Positions 43,968-57,051 of a stretch of DNA of 64,000 nt are shown here, one piece after another (the stretch's first letter is position 1; each line of letters begins with the position of its first letter). The notes beneath the pieces are model-generated. The model saw only the letters and a program-made list of their open reading frames with translations, had not been told where the DNA came from and did no database searches. Origin of the DNA: Scedosporium boydii (taxonomy: Eukaryota; Ascomycota; Sordariomycetes; Microascales; Microascaceae); assembly GCA_002221725.1 (NCBI GenBank), contig NJFT01000144.1, positions 40,841 to 104,840 of the forward strand, given 5' to 3'. The translations under genes were made by a program, and so were the position numbers.

Positions 43968-46900
43968 AGGAGGGCAATCGACTAGAGATGGCCCAACTAA
44001 CCAGGGGCCGTTTAGTTCAAAGTGCACGGCGACAAGAACTCGGCTGGATGGTGTTCCTCCGGTGTTCAGCAGCGCCAGTGACAGTGGACGCGTCTTTGCG
44101 TAAGCCGCCCAGAAGGGGGGTTACGGCACTGACTACCTCTACCCCATGGATACTATAATTGCCTGCTTACTGAAAGAAAGACCTGTCGTTGTCGAGGTGC
44201 CGACTTGGAGGAGCTTAGGTTTGGAAAATTGCTATCTAGATAGCACCAACCGAAGGAAAGACCACGGGTATGATGCCCTTGAGAAAAACTTCTCATCCCA
44301 AAGCCAACGACACAGAGAGGAGATCGTTGGAAAATAACATTAAAACAACCATATAATCGGATGAAGGCACTGGATCATCAGGAGAGCCAGTGTAATTCGT
44401 GTTGTATCAGCATAGACAGGAGATTCTCAAGGCGCGATTCCGCAGATTCTACTTTACTGTTGAGGAGTCAAGCTTAGGAAGCTAGCTTCGATCGATGCCT
44501 AAGTAGAGGCCCCATTCGTCCAGCGTCTACCAACTTGACTGTGAGATGCATACACAAACCGTCGCTCAAAAAAGCACCGGCCCCTCAAAACAGAGATTGC
44601 TAGTATCTTAGTAAGGCTTATGAGCGCTATTCTCATGATATAAACAGCTTCCCTGAGAGATAACAAATTATGAGGCACAATATTGAATGGATAACGGCTT
44701 CTTTCTGCCAGGCCGGCTACTTACGGCTAGTCGATCTGGCTGAGATGCAATAGATATCGTTGTGATACTGTAACGTAGCGCCACCGTAAGCTGCTTTAAA
44801 TAGCTTGCGTGTCCAGCAGTTCTTATAACCTTCCGGCAAAGAAACAGGTATGCATGCAACCCAGTCCCGATTAGATGAACGGCGAAAGCAGAGGTTGACA
44901 CTCCAGTCCAAGTCCAGTCTCCTTTCCCCTTCCGTCGTGTTTACTCATACGTGTTTCACTCGATCTCGTCCCAGATCCCTAAATCTCCCCAACCAGCTGG
45001 TCTTCTCACCCTACAGTATCTTAAACTTGTATTGCTCTGCCTTCATATTGAACCGTGGAGGGGTGGGCAACATCTGACCTCTGAGTATCAGAAGCATGTG
45101 CAGGAAAGGAGGAGAGAAGGGCGCCTTTGAACTGCTTTGGTCATTGTTCAATGGTATCTGATGTATCAATGCTTTACTGATAAACTAAGCTACATGGTCG
45201 CGTCGAGCTTTCAGATTGACTTGCCAAGAGTGACCGTGCCCTGCGGGACGACTCTCTGATAGTTTACCAACGCTTATCATGTACTACGACGCATATGCTA
45301 CGGCAAAGGGCGGGTTGTGACGGGACAAGACCAAACTGTCGGTAGGTAGGCGAATCTATCACATCGTGCCACGCGCTTTATCACATTAAGACCAACTTGG
45401 AGATGTAGGCTCGCTACCACGACCACTTAGGGGAGGTAGGTATCAGCATATCAACACCAAAACTGCCATCATGGATGCATTGGGGGTGCTCATGTGCCTG
45501 CAGGATTACAAATTCGGCTGAGAAGACTAGATGATCCGATATCCGCTCCGTAATATCCGACCCGGATTTCCACTCTGGGTGTAGAATGAAAGCTAAGTTC
45601 ATCGGCCAACATACCCGTACGATATTTCATGGGCGATATCTATGCGGAGTAGCTTCACAGCTCTACGCTAAACCCCAGAAAATCGAATCGATCCTGGAAC
45701 TTTGGGCACCAATGATGAAACGTGCTGGGCGGCACTATCGCTCTTTAGCTCTGCGAACAACTACCCGCAGGACTAAACCGATTTGGGCCATATCTACAAA
45801 TCCAGGGATCTTTTTTTCACCAAGAAAAAAAGTGGCGAAGCAATTTGGAGAAGATATGTGGGGAGCTTGAAACCGGTGGTTTCCCTGAAGGGAAATGGCT
45901 GGGGTATAGCTTGGCGTGTTGGAGCAAAAGGTCCCTGGGGTGGTGGCAGATTCGGCATCTGCTTTCCTCGCATTGCACCTGCGCAGCTGTGGCGATGTGG
46001 TGAACTATCATTTCGTGAACCCTGGTGCTGGTAACGATAAATCTGTTCGTCAAGACTAAGTTGGAGGAAGGAGGGAGCTTTTGTATTTGGCTGGCATCGC
46101 TGTGCCGCATCAACGCATCAGGGCATTGAAGACACAACACTGATAAACGCGAAGAGTGTGGCATTCAATCACATGCAAGCTATTGTAGCTCCAACAATGC
46201 TACTCCACCTATGAAGGAAGCTCAGACGAACTCTTAATATCAACGAGTTATCGCATTGGGCCCCTGGAGAGTCCCAGCTCCGTGGGCAGAAGAAAAGTGG
46301 GCTGCCTCGCGAGATAAGGTCAAACAAGAAGGGAAAACCCCGTGGGCAAGGTTGGGGTGACAATTCCTCCCCCACCCTTCCCGAAGTTCCATACGAAATA
46401 GTTGATGTCGTGGTAGCACAGCACGCTATTTCCGTTTTGCGATTTATTGGGTCCTTTGACCCAAAAGTCGATTCGGGAAGGAGATGTGGAGGATCAGGTC
46501 GCGTGTGCGGAACCATGCTTCGATGAGAGATCACGAGTCTGGAAAGGACTGGAAGCGAATTCAAAACCTCGTCCAGAACGAGCACCAAACAACGGTGGCA
46601 GACGCCGTGAGACGTCGGGCACTAGGCGGGATTGATTCCGTCAAGAGGTTAGTGGTCTCCGAGGTGGGTCGCCGTGACGCCTTTCTAGGGAATCGTATGG
46701 ACCGGTACCTTTTTCCTGGCAGGGTTCCATGCAGATGTCGTGTGTGAGGTGGTGCAACTGGTGGTGGTACTTTCAGAAGAGACTAGCAAAGGTTCCATTG
46801 TCCATTTTGCCTCGAATGGGTTGGGGGACATTTGGGAACTTCCGGGGCTTACCTCATCATTGGCTGGCACTTTTTCGACTTGACACGATTTGACACGATT

Positions 46901-49643
46901 TTGATTGTCGCTGAGGACCTGAGACGACTTGATCCGATCGTCGGATAATTTGGCATCCTCCACATCAAATGTTCGTTAGCCCAGACAAAAGAACAAAAAG
47001 AACGCCAAGTCGAGTTAACAAATACTATCACCGCTAATGGGGGATCGGGGCGGAAAGACTACGAAGTGGGTTTGAAATACCGACGCAATTGGTGGTAGCG
47101 CTCTCCTCGCGTGCGGATCGAGAAAGCTTATCGTCATGGGCGCGATACCCGGACAACTGCCTGTGTTATGTGGTAGACGAGGTACTTGTAAACCAGGTGT
47201 TTGTATTTTTAGGAATTATCATAAACATGCCATCGTAATGAGAGAAAACCAATTGGATGGTGGCCTGGCTAATCTCAAAGCGCGAAGGATGGCAGAGTGG
47301 TATTCTATGTCCGGGAAGAATGCATGGTCCGACATCTGTGATGTGGGAGGAACAAAAGTGCCTTGGGCTGCTGCCACCTGCGTATATGGATTTTGGAATG
47401 CTTGTTTGGCATAATGGCATAACTGCACAGGTCATCTCAGTACCAGACAGAGACGCCAACCGGATATCATGTCGGGTTCGGCTTGGCTTGATCCATTATT
47501 TTTCTAGCGCTGTGGCTGTCGCGTCACTACACTGCCAATGAGGTGAGCACCGAGGTTGAGTTCTGCCCTTGAAATCAAAATGATTAAAGGGATCCCGACG
47601 GTGAATGATCAATGATGCCGATATGCAGTCTCACACTTTCCCGTCCATAGGTTACAGAAATAGCAGAGACACTGGCCGTTTTGATTGCTTACGTCCGTAG
47701 AATGTCCGGAGAGGTAAGAAATCATGCAGCTACTTTGGCCGATGTTCCGAGAGAATCGACATGGAGTTAGCATCAAATTGACAATAGTGTAGGGTGTTAG
47801 AAGCTTCAGAAGCTTCTACCACTGACAGCGGCACTGACAGGGCCGTACCTGGCTGGAAGACGGTGCTACATAGATATTGCCACACTCCCTTATCTCCTCC
47901 CACGAAGTACACGAAGTACACGTGAAAGAGTGGGTCATGTAATTTGCCGAGAAAATACCCATCTCGTCCCGCGGTTATACCCAATCAGCAGTGACCTTCG
48001 ACACAACCGCAGGTACTTCGTAAAGCAGGGGGCACGGGTTGATCGACAGCAGGGTACGAAAACCACAAGAGGCAAGTGCTTTGGTGGACCGTTTGTGTGT
48101 GTGTCGTTAGCACACACCAATTAAAAAAAAGTTCCATGCTCCTTTCCTATAATCTGCATGAATTAACTACCTACTTCGTACTTTGCAATATGCCAAAGAG
48201 TGTGTTCCTAGGCTCCTTCCCCATTCCCTCGGTCACCTTGTCTTTCCCTTTTCAGGGTCACTGAAACTCTCTGCTGGTGGCCGTCATTTGTTGCAAGCAC
48301 ATAGTCGACTCGAGCTGAGTGTATTGAGACGATGGAAGCGTTGATCGCACTTGACTTGTACACTAGCCCGCCCCGCACTGGGGAACAAAACATGCTCAAG
48401 GACCTAAATCGGAGGAAACATCGACTGAGCTGTTGCTGTCTCCCACAAGCCACGTGATTTCCCCGGTCAGAACCTGGGGAGTGATGCTTGTAAATCATAC
48501 TTGGAGCCACAGACGATCCATGGCAAATACAACTGTACCTGATACCGAAATCCGAAAGGCGCTGTCATTTCACGCCCATCATGTGGGAAGCTGTCCAAGC
48601 TAGGAAGCTGTGCCGGTGGTGGCGCCGCGATGTAGCCTCTTGGCTATTGGTACCAGACCCTCCTTCAAAAGTGCCACTGCGCGCTTGTTCCCTGCACTTT
48701 TACGGTTTTTACTATCTTGGACTTGATCTGTCTCCTGATTCGTGCGCCGCGCTGCTCTTCCCCCGGATACGCCAAAGAGTCCAGGGATGCACTCTGCTCA
48801 ACTACCACGTCGCTACAGACGATACGGGAAAGGACCCTTACACGCTGGACACGGACAGTTGGGAACTTTTGCTGATCCATTTCCCCAAAGAACACAATCT
48901 GTCGCGCCTTTGTCGCCATCGGGATCGGGTGCTGCATCTGCTGCATCGCATCAGGCCTGCATCGAGGGACAAATTGCGAGGTTAATCTCAGCGGAGGGGC
49001 CCTTTTTCTATGGTACGCCTTGGGGGGGAGTCGGTTCGATTTGCTGGGTTAGGTGCAGCGCAGCACAACCTCCCCAACGCTTCCCACCTGCCAGAAACAT
49101 ATTGGAAAGTTCCCTGCCAATATCGCAATTATCCCGTTGCTATTTTCCGCCCTCTTGGCGAATAACACCATCCACCCCCATTTTACCTCCCATTTACTTC
49201 GTACCTAGTGTACCTGAAGCCCCCAACCCGCCGAAGCTTGATAATACTGCTCGATGCGATTGGCAGCAGTGCGGGGTACACTTTATATCCATGTGCCAAA
49301 AGTACTAGTTTCCACCTTTGTCGTCATGCCCGTCGCGAGCGTATGGGTGAGGTGGTGCCGGCCGTAATACCTTATCCTGCCGCATGCCTACCCTGTGTAA
49401 TATCGATATATTGCTCCGGATGCTTGGGCAAGGATTCCCACACATAAGGAGCTCCCATTCCCCCGGTTCTCCCAGTTTCTTTTGCTCTGCTCTATAACCA
49501 TTTCATTCTGCATCCGTCAGATTGCCAAAGCAGAGTTGGGTCGACTCAAGGTCTCTGCCTAGTCTTGTTTCCACCTCTTCATTGAGAGATCTAAACAGCC
49601 GGGCAGCATCTATCCGCCGACACACAACACCCTCTCCTCCACA
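43571..49643. other. 6 kb region without a recognisable gene
   Basis: No open frame here has a domain that I recognise; the longest (45586-45870, 46169-46588, 48581-48985, 48742-49308) look non-coding in composition and conflict with frames on the other strand. Small features are a 37-base A run at 43929-43965, a repeat cacgaagta twice at about 47900-47920, and a near-duplicate cacgatttga at about 46870-46890. The last 300 bp are a C/T-rich leader of the OPT gene. Fast-evolving genes with many introns could be missed by reading alone. Confidence 0.45.
43929..43965 (+). repeat. poly-A run of 37 bases
   Basis: Uninterrupted homopolymer. Such a run can be the 3' tail of a retroposed element. 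No element body or target-site duplication is visible next to it, so the origin is open. Confidence 0.8.
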
Positions 49644-52066
49644 ATGGCGGCCTCCGCGACGAATGCGGCTGCGCCGTTCGATGAGAAGTATGACCTTCCT
49701 CACAGCCAGACGGACGACCTCAAGACCGAGGAGGACGGCGACGATGTAGTCCACGACCTCTTCACTCCCTTCCCGCCCCTCAAGGGCCTCCCTCACGAGG
49801 ACAACCCATTGACTGTCCGTGCCGTTGTTGTTGGAATTATCCTTGGTTCGTTGGTCAACGCGTCCAACGTCTACCTTGGTGAGTACCCGGCCTGTTGGGC
49901 GAGGTGGAGCGCTGCTGCGGTGGACGTTACAAGTTCGCACCGCATGCTCCATCTATACCCCTCCAAATACATCTTGTGCCCCGTGAATGAGGTCTGACAG
50001 AATGCCCTCCGCTTATAGGTCTGAAGACTGGCTTCACCTTTTCCGCCAACATGTTCGGTGCCATTTTTGGTTACGCCATCGTCGTCTTGGTTTCTAAGAT
50101 CTCCGTTCCCATTCTTTCCGGTTTCTTCGGTCCTCAAGAGAACTCCATTATCCAAGCCGCGGCCACAGGTGCCGGTGGTATGGGTGGTGTCTTCGTCGCC
50201 GGTTTCCCCGCCATGTACCAGCTCGAGCTTCTCTCCGACGATCCCAAGAAGGACTTTGGTCGCATTCTCACCATTACTATTGTCTGCGCCCTCTTCGGTC
50301 TCTTCGCTGCCGTGCCGCTGCGAAAGTTCTTCATCATCAACGTCGCCCGTGACCTCAACCTCATCTTCCCCAGTCGTAAGTACCATTGTTCTTCCATGTG
50401 CGGGATCTGAGCAGGTTCGGCCTAACGTTATCTACCCTCAACAGCTACCGCTACTGCCGTGACGATCCGATCCATGCACGCCGTCGGTTCCGGGGCGCAA
50501 GACGCCGTCAAGAAGATCAAGGTCCTCAGTGCCACCTTCGTCGGCGCCGTTGTCCACACCGTCACCTCCCAGTACGCCCTCGGTATCCTCCGCGAGTGGC
50601 ACATCTTCACCTGGTTCTACATCTGGAGCGACTACACCAACTGGGCACAGAACATTGACAACTGGGGCTGGTACATCCTCCTCACTCCTGCTTTCTTCGG
50701 CTCCGGAATGCTCGTCGGCCTGAATACGGCTTTCTCTTGGTTCGGCGGTACCGTCGTTGCTTGGGGTCTCATCGGTCCCCTCCTTGTCAAGTACGGAGTG
50801 TGTGTCGGTCAGCAGCCCTACGAAGACGAGAAGTGGGCCGTTGTGACGAGCTTCAACTCGATGACTAAAATCGGTAAGCCGGGGTGGGTTTCCTCCCCCC
50901 GCTACTGGATGCTCTGGCCCGGTGTCATGGCCCTCGTGGTCTACAGCATGGTTGAGTTCCTTATCCACGGTCGTGTCCTCTATGACGGTGTCAAGTTTGC
51001 ATACCGGGAGGGTTGCCGATCCCTGAACGACAGGCTCGAGGCTCGCGGCAAGTCCAGTGCCTACCTTTCCCGCCAGGCCGGCAAACTCTCCGAGGGCGAC
51101 ACCCTCGTTGAGGATTTTGCTCCCCCGAGCCAACAGGTCCCCACTTGGGTCTGGCTGTCTGGTGCCATCGTCATCGCTTGCGCCGCTTGCATTATCGGCC
51201 ACTTCCAGTTCCACATGAATGCCGGCCTTGCCTTCTTCGCTTGCATTCTCGGTCTTATTTTCGCCTTCCTCTCTATCCATGGCGGTGCCGTCACTGATGT
51301 CACTCCCCTGACCGCTTCGGCCAAGGCCTCTCAGCTCGTCTATGGTGGCATTACCCAACCCATCGCTCACCACGACATCGCCGGCGCCCAAAGGATCAAC
51401 CTCATCGCTGGTAGCATCGCCTCCGGTACCGCCAACGTCGCGTCCGATCTGACCTCTGATTTCCGTACCGGTTTCCTCCTCCGCACTCCTCCGCACTTGC
51501 AGTTCTACGCCCAGGCCCTCGGTACCATTGTCTCCATCTTCCTTGCCCCCGGCATCTTCGTCCTCTTCATGGCAGCCTACCCTTGCATCTGGAAGCCGGA
51601 GCTGCTCGGCGACCCCAACTGCCCCTTCAAGGCTCCCTCCGTCTTCGCCTGGCGCGCCGTCGCCGAGGCCGTTACCAACCCCAAGATCCCCATCCCCATC
51701 TCCAGCGCCATCTTCTCGGGCGTCATCGGCGGTGTCACCGTCTTCCAGGCCCTCTTCAAGAACTTCTACCTCGTTGGTCCCCGTGAGAAGTACCGAGTTT
51801 GGCTCCCCAACTGGATGGCTATCGGTGTCGCCTGGGTCCTCGGTGTCGACAGCGGCTACGCCAACGCCGTGCTCTTCGGTGCCATTACCGCTTGGTGGTG
51901 GATTAAGTGGTTCCCTAAGAACTTCGACACGTACGGTTATGCTGCGGCTGCTGGTCTCATTGCCGGCGAGGGTTTCGCAGGTGTTATTAATGCCGTTATC
52001 GTGTTGAAGGGCAAGGGTGGCGATGATGTTGGATCGTCTATTGCCATGCCTGGTGGTGAATGGTAA
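49644..52066 (+). CDS. OPT-family oligopeptide/metal-chelate transporter
   Basis: Three exons: 49644-49878, 50019-50375 and 50445-52066 (737 residues), with correct phases; the second junction restores IFPSPTATAVTIRSMHA, a stretch typical of the family. The N-terminal 55 residues are acidic and cytosolic (FPPLKGLPHEDNPLTVRA is the usual entry to helix 1). They are followed by about 14-16 hydrophobic segments, including SLVNASNVYLGLKTGFTFSA, GGMGGVFVAGFPAMYQLE and GYAAAAGLIAGEGFAGVINA. OPT proteins import small peptides, glutathione or metal-siderophore/nicotianamine-type chelates with protons across the plasma membrane or vacuole. This one resembles the YSL-like branch by its NVYLGLKTG segment. 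The substrate cannot be read from sequence. Codon use is strongly biased (C-ending), suggesting good expression. Confidence 0.92.
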
Positions 52067-53706
52067 AAGAGCAGGAACTAGACGTGAGGGGAAAATAAGA
52101 CGACTCTTCTATTTCCCACGTGAGCATTGTGTTGTTTGATAATGGGGAGTTGGATAATAGGAAATGATGTGGCGGTCCTTGTGATGAGTTGGGGTGTTTA
52201 TACCATATATATGCACTTTGTTTAATTCCTTTTATATATGATCGGGTCATCCCATTTCTTGCGTCTGTTGTTCTTCGCCCCCATGTGTTTGATGAAGTGT
52301 TGAGTTTAGATTGAATATGATGAACCGAAGACAGTGTGTTTGATAAGAGAAGGGACAACATGGTGAAATATGAAATCTCATCTCCATATCCTCGCTTGAA
52401 GAAAGAAACGATGAATAAAAATGAGTGAAGCAAGATAAAATAGGTTCTTAAAATGGGGACGTGAGAGGTGAGTCAGGACAGCAGCGGTCTGTTATGATTG
52501 AAGTCTAGGCTTGAAGTCTAGCGATCTAGCTAAGCGCGCGTTTACTCTCGTATTTCGTACTGAAAGAACCTGGTCTAAATCCCGATCTAGAATTGAGATC
52601 GATCGTGCCGCTTCGTATCGTGATAGTGAATACGAGAGACATCCAACCCTGGTCTGGGTGGACACCATCGACCTAATTCTCTTGGCTAGGGTATGATTGG
52701 CTGTATAGGATGGGAGGTTTGGAAAGGTGCTGTCACGCAATTCCGCTCTGTGACGTGCTTGCGATCTGTAGATGTGGAGACGGATGGTGGTGGCTTTAAC
52801 CTTTCATGCGGACATGGAAAGATGCGCGGGTTCACAGGCATGAACATCCCTATCCACCAGGGCGTTATCTCGCTCAACTCTGGACCTGTTCGGAACGGTC
52901 AAGTGACTCTGAACAAAATCAAAGGTTTTAAGTTCGAGTTTCTGGACTAGCCTCACCTCGTCCCCTGTTTCTACTTACCCCGTTTTGCGATAGACGAAAG
53001 CTTCTACCTATACGCATTGGCTTCGATAGCGGCAATTGAAGTGCCTCCCTCGCTTGTAACGAAAATAAATGACCTCCAGAAATGCAAGTTTGTTACCTGG
53101 GATCTCAAAGCAGGACGGCAGCAGGTTTTCCTTCAGTTCTGGGCGGGCTCGCCGTTGCATCACCAGTCGGTGCCATAGAGACGCCCAATTTTCAACCTTT
53201 TGAGCCAACATATATGCCGGATTCTCCATCGTGCAAGTTTTTAGGCCAACTACCAAATCTACGAGGAAGACCGACTCCCGATAGAAAGTCTAAAAGGAAG
53301 GACCGTTGTGTCCGTTCTATATTGCGCCTCGGAAGTTTTACGATACGATGAGCAGCCTTCTCTCCACTCAGCACACGCATAGATTTCCGAAGCCTCTCAC
53401 AGCCGCCGGGGGATCGTGCTTTAAGATGGTAACCTCCATTGAGATTTGCGTATCTCGAACACTCGGCTCGTTTCTCTACATTGATAATGGGGTTTGCGAG
53501 TTCCGGGACAGCCTCCGTAGAAAGAGTGAGTACTACCTTCGGGTAGAATATTCTGAAGACAGAAATAGTGGCCGCTACTCTCCTTGTATAGATAGATTGC
53601 CACTGGTCTATCCAATTGCGACGATTCCCTACTTCGTCTATTGTATTAACATGAAGGGCCGTCTATTGCTGGCCATATTATTATTACTATCGATTATATA
53701 TCTAAG
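52067..53706. other. convergent intergenic region
   Basis: Lies between the 3' ends of the OPT gene and the NACHT gene. It contains an open frame of unknown nature (listed separately at 52693-52950) and a companion frame at 52511-52696. A frame across 53306-53878 is antisense to the end of the NACHT gene and is not considered real. Confidence 0.45.
52693..52950 (+). CDS. short orphan open frame, unknown
   Basis: 85 residues with a natural-looking composition (GGGFNLSCGHGKMRGFTGMN, then NSGPVRNGQVTLNKIKGFKF). The preceding frame at 52511-52696 (RHPTLVWVDTIDLILLAR) also looks coding and ends where this one begins, one frame apart. Together they could be a two-part gene joined by an intron I could not place, or a frameshifted remnant. 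No family is recognised, and the lectin-like impression of the Gly-rich part is weak. Confidence 0.25.
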   Translation: MIGCIGWEVWKGAVTQFRSVTCLRSVDVETDGGGFNLSCGHGKMRGFTGMNIPIHQGVISLNSGPVRNGQVTLNKIKGFKFEFLD

Positions 53707-56410
53707 CTATTTATATCTCATACTTTTAAAAAATTCTCGCCAGGACGCCTTTCTGAACTTTATTGAAACCCCATTTTTCTCTTGTATTGGAGCCTGGATG
53801 TTCTCATCCATAGGCTTTACCTCCTGCCGCGATGGGAATGGAACTTTAAGTTGGCGCCCTAATCTCCAGTCACTATAAAGCTCCTCAGTCATCTCTCGTT
53901 CACACAACTTGAAGGTAGATTGCCGCTGGATCTCTAACGGAATCCTCCATCCAGGTGCGAGAGTATCTAAACGACTTGGTGTTAACTGCGGGTGCTTCTT
54001 GCAAACATACGATGCGAGATCACACTGGCAGGCCAACTGGAGGAAAGACGTGATACCGGGCTTTTTGAAGAAAGTGGCCATGGCGTGAGAGAAGCCCCAC
54101 TTCGCGAACGCCTCTGTAATAATAGTCTCCAGTTCGTCAAGAGCGTCTGTTTCGGGATTCCCTGATATTACTTCGATGATGTGAGCGTAGTATAGGCAGC
54201 CGAGAATCCACTGACAGAGATGTGGATAGATGTATGTCCGAGCATGCAGATGAATCAGGGCCCTCAGCTGGCCTAAATTGGTCTCTAGTAGGATCTTGTT
54301 GACGCTGAAATCGGTACCGGCGATTGGTATTAGCCTCGACTGTATTTCTGGTGTGTGTATGTAGTCGACGACAGTCCTATGTAAGAAGCCGACGCGCTCG
54401 GAAAACAGAATGCCAGCACCGGGGTCGGGTGTGATGGAGATCAGGTCCTTGCACTGCGCGATCAGCTGGCGTCTCTTGGTCCCCAGAACTTCGGTCTCAT
54501 CGATATCCACGTCCGGCCAGTTACGTAGGAACCCGCCTCGGGCAGCGCCATCGCCGAGATCCATGAAGTAGAATGTTATGACGGGAAAGGTGGTCCTGGC
54601 GTAGGCCATGGTGATAAAGAGCCGTGCCGTCCTCTCCTTGTAGACACTGTCGATGGTGTCGAGCATGCGGTCAAAGTACTCACGCAGGTCGTTCGGCAGC
54701 TCCCGCAATCGTCGTTGAAGATCCGAGATGTCGTCCTCGTTGCGCAGACCTCGCAAGAGAGAGCGGACGACTAAGAAGACCCAGAGGAAGACTCCATTGG
54801 CGCGTTTGGTGATCTCCAATCCCAGCCCCTCGGCTGCGGCCTTCCTGTCCTGCTTCAGCCTGCTGAATCGTACGTCGTCGTTCAGCTTGTCGCGGACGTA
54901 CTTGCAGACGTCGTCGTAGGTGAGGTCCTCGAGACGTAGGCTCCACCTGCTATGTTGAAATGCATCCAAGAACTCTAGCCATGGCCGACTTGATGCGCAG
55001 ATTTTAATGTTGTCCGAACCCCCAACTTGTCGGATTACGCTCACTAGCTGTGTATGATCGCCATCATATTCATCTAGGCCGTCGATGAAAAGGCAGATCC
55101 TGCAGTCCAGCGTCTCCAGGCTACCAAGCTTCGCAAACGCTGCCACCAACTGCCCCCGACTCCAGGGATTAAAGGCATCCGCAAACGGCGCTTCCCACCG
55201 ATCGGCACACACGATGGGAATGAGATCGGGTCTTTGGTTGAGGATCTGTAAGAGAAGGGTTCGAAACAGACCCTCCTGAGACCTTTGAATAGCAGTGCCG
55301 GGGCTCCAGAAATAGTGCTTCGCCACGAGAAGGCTTTTCTCACCAGCCCATTCTTTCAGATAGAGCCTCGTATCTCGATGGACCGTGAGGAACCTCATGA
55401 GTGTAGATTTTCCAGATCCAGCTTTCCCGGTGACCCAGTAGATATCGTCGCTCTGGCGAAGCCATGCGACAAAATTATTCTTATCCTCGTTGAAAATCCA
55501 CTGAAATGTGTTCTTGTGGGCATCGGGGATAGCAAACTCCCGCTCTTTTACTTGGCTGAAGTGCAACGTATCCAAGATGGTTTTTCGCTTTTGCTCCTCT
55601 AGTTCTTCCACCATTAAGGATACGTATTTGTCAATGGAAAGGATAATTTCTGGTCGAAGCAAACGTCGGACCTCGTCCGGTTTTGCGTTCCAGAGCGTCT
55701 GCTGCGACTTGGCAGGTCTGGGGGCTTTCTGCACCAGTGGCCGCAAACCACGGCTTCTAGATGGCCGAGCAGGTATCCCCTGGGAAGTTTTCTGTTCGGA
55801 AATGGAGCTGAGATAGTCCGTGATTTCGTGAAGCTTGTTGACCATCGACTCTTGAAACTCTTCGCTCGACGAGGTGAAGCGTTGGAAATTCCGAGCGTGA
55901 TCTTCCTGCTGCTCGCTTTAGATCAGTTAGCAATCGGCTAGAAATAGCGCGATCGTGTAGGTAGATCGTTTCCCACCGGATTAGCACGAGTAGGTGAGCA
56001 GATATTTGATCTCGGAGGAGTTGCAGTCTGTCGCACAAGTCTTTCAATTCGGACCTCTTCACGACACTCTTCGCCGTTTTCTGCATGCCTTGAAAGAACC
56101 CGGCGCCCGGATCCTTGAGCTTGAGACGATCTAGAATGGCCATGATCTCACCGGACACATCAAGGCAGCTTGCAGTGAGATTCTCCAGAACGGGGTCAAG
56201 CATGGCGCCATCGTTACCAGTGTCTCTCGACTCGTGAACACCCTGCAGAGATTTCTTAACACTGTCCACGATGCCCTCCAACTCGGTGTTTTCGACCCAT
56301 GCGCCATTCGCACTCTCGAGTAGCCGGGATGTTTTTAGAATAGCCTTAATTGAATACTCGACGAACTGAGCGATATTTCCGGCGAAAGCGATGGCTGCGA
56401 GCGCTTCCAT
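53707..56410 (-). CDS. NACHT-domain NLR (STAND) protein
   Basis: Two exons, 56410-55977 and 55915-53707, with a 61-bp intron (branch GCTAACTGAT), give 880 residues; the join reads LVLIREQQEDHARNFQRFTS. The N-terminal 150 residues are helical (MEALAAIAFAGNIAQFVEYS), the effector-type region of fungal STAND proteins. The NACHT domain starts near residue 280, with Walker A TGKAGSGKST at about 307-316, Walker B CLFIDGLDEYDG at about 419-430, the sensor-like KICASSRPW and a winged-helix region (LRLEDLTYDDVCKYVRDKL, FLWVFLVVRSLLRGL). The C-terminal 350 residues contain no WD40, ankyrin or TPR repeats that I can see, so the receptor part is non-repetitive. By family this is a signal-sensing NTPase that oligomerises to trigger regulated cell death or defence; its ligand is unknown. 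Confidence 0.88.
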
Positions 56411-57051
56411 TTCAACCTCCGACTTGGCTCTTTTGTTGTTGGATGCGGAGGCGGAGGCGGAGGCGAAGCAACGTACAAAGCGTCAACTCCCGGGCTGCTC
56501 GTAAAGTGCTAAAGCAGGGGGGTGGGGGGTTAGTGAGAATGGAGAACTGAACTATGATGACCGTTCCACCCCTGCTCACGATCCTGGTCAAAAGCCTTGA
56601 GCTATTATGCTTTGTATGCCAAGCTGGGCTTTGGGGTGAGTTTGGCGGCTTGGGCAGCAAGGTGCGGGGCAGGAGTTAAGAGAGACCCTGGGAAATCGGA
56701 GTACAATTTTTTGGGGCGCGGTCGTTATGTGGCAAAGCAAAATATAACATGCATGAATGGAGGCTGGTTTCTCTACTTGGAAGGGCGGTGACAAGGGTTC
56801 CATGCGGGTTCGACCTTTGGGGGATAATGCGATTGGACTCCATGGCTCCCTCAGCCCCAGCCTCATGTTCCAAGAGGCGGACTTTATGCTGGTCAACAAG
56901 TCCGCCTTGAATATGGGGCGGGGTAAAGGTATTTCCTCTCCTGACCTTTCCATCCCATCACATGGACCCATTTGTTCATCGTCTCTCTCCTTGTCGAAAG
57001 GCCCTTGGCCCCGATCACTAGGTCTTTCGCCGCGCCTATATTCCGATCACC
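56411..57051. other. divergent promoter region of the NACHT and ankyrin genes
   Basis: 641 bp between two divergent start codons (56410 on minus, 57052 on plus), so the two genes may share a bidirectional promoter. The NACHT-proximal part contains a GGAGGC purine repeat (about 56440-56465). No gene is seen inside. Confidence 0.55.

Noticed and set aside
43743..44027. minus-strand frame with a poly-Phe run
   Set aside because: The Phe run is only the complement of the poly-A homopolymer.
48581..49308. overlapping plus-strand frames of 134 and 188 residues
   Set aside because: Two frames overlap each other, an antisense frame is also open, and neither looks like a protein.
50438..51496. 352-residue minus-strand frame inside the OPT gene
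   Set aside because: Antisense shadow produced by strong codon bias of the OPT gene; composition is Asp/Gly/Glu-rich as expected for a shadow.
53306..53878. 190-residue plus-strand frame
   Set aside because: Its 3' part is antisense to the end of the NACHT gene, and it shows no recognisable protein features beyond a chance hydrophobic run.
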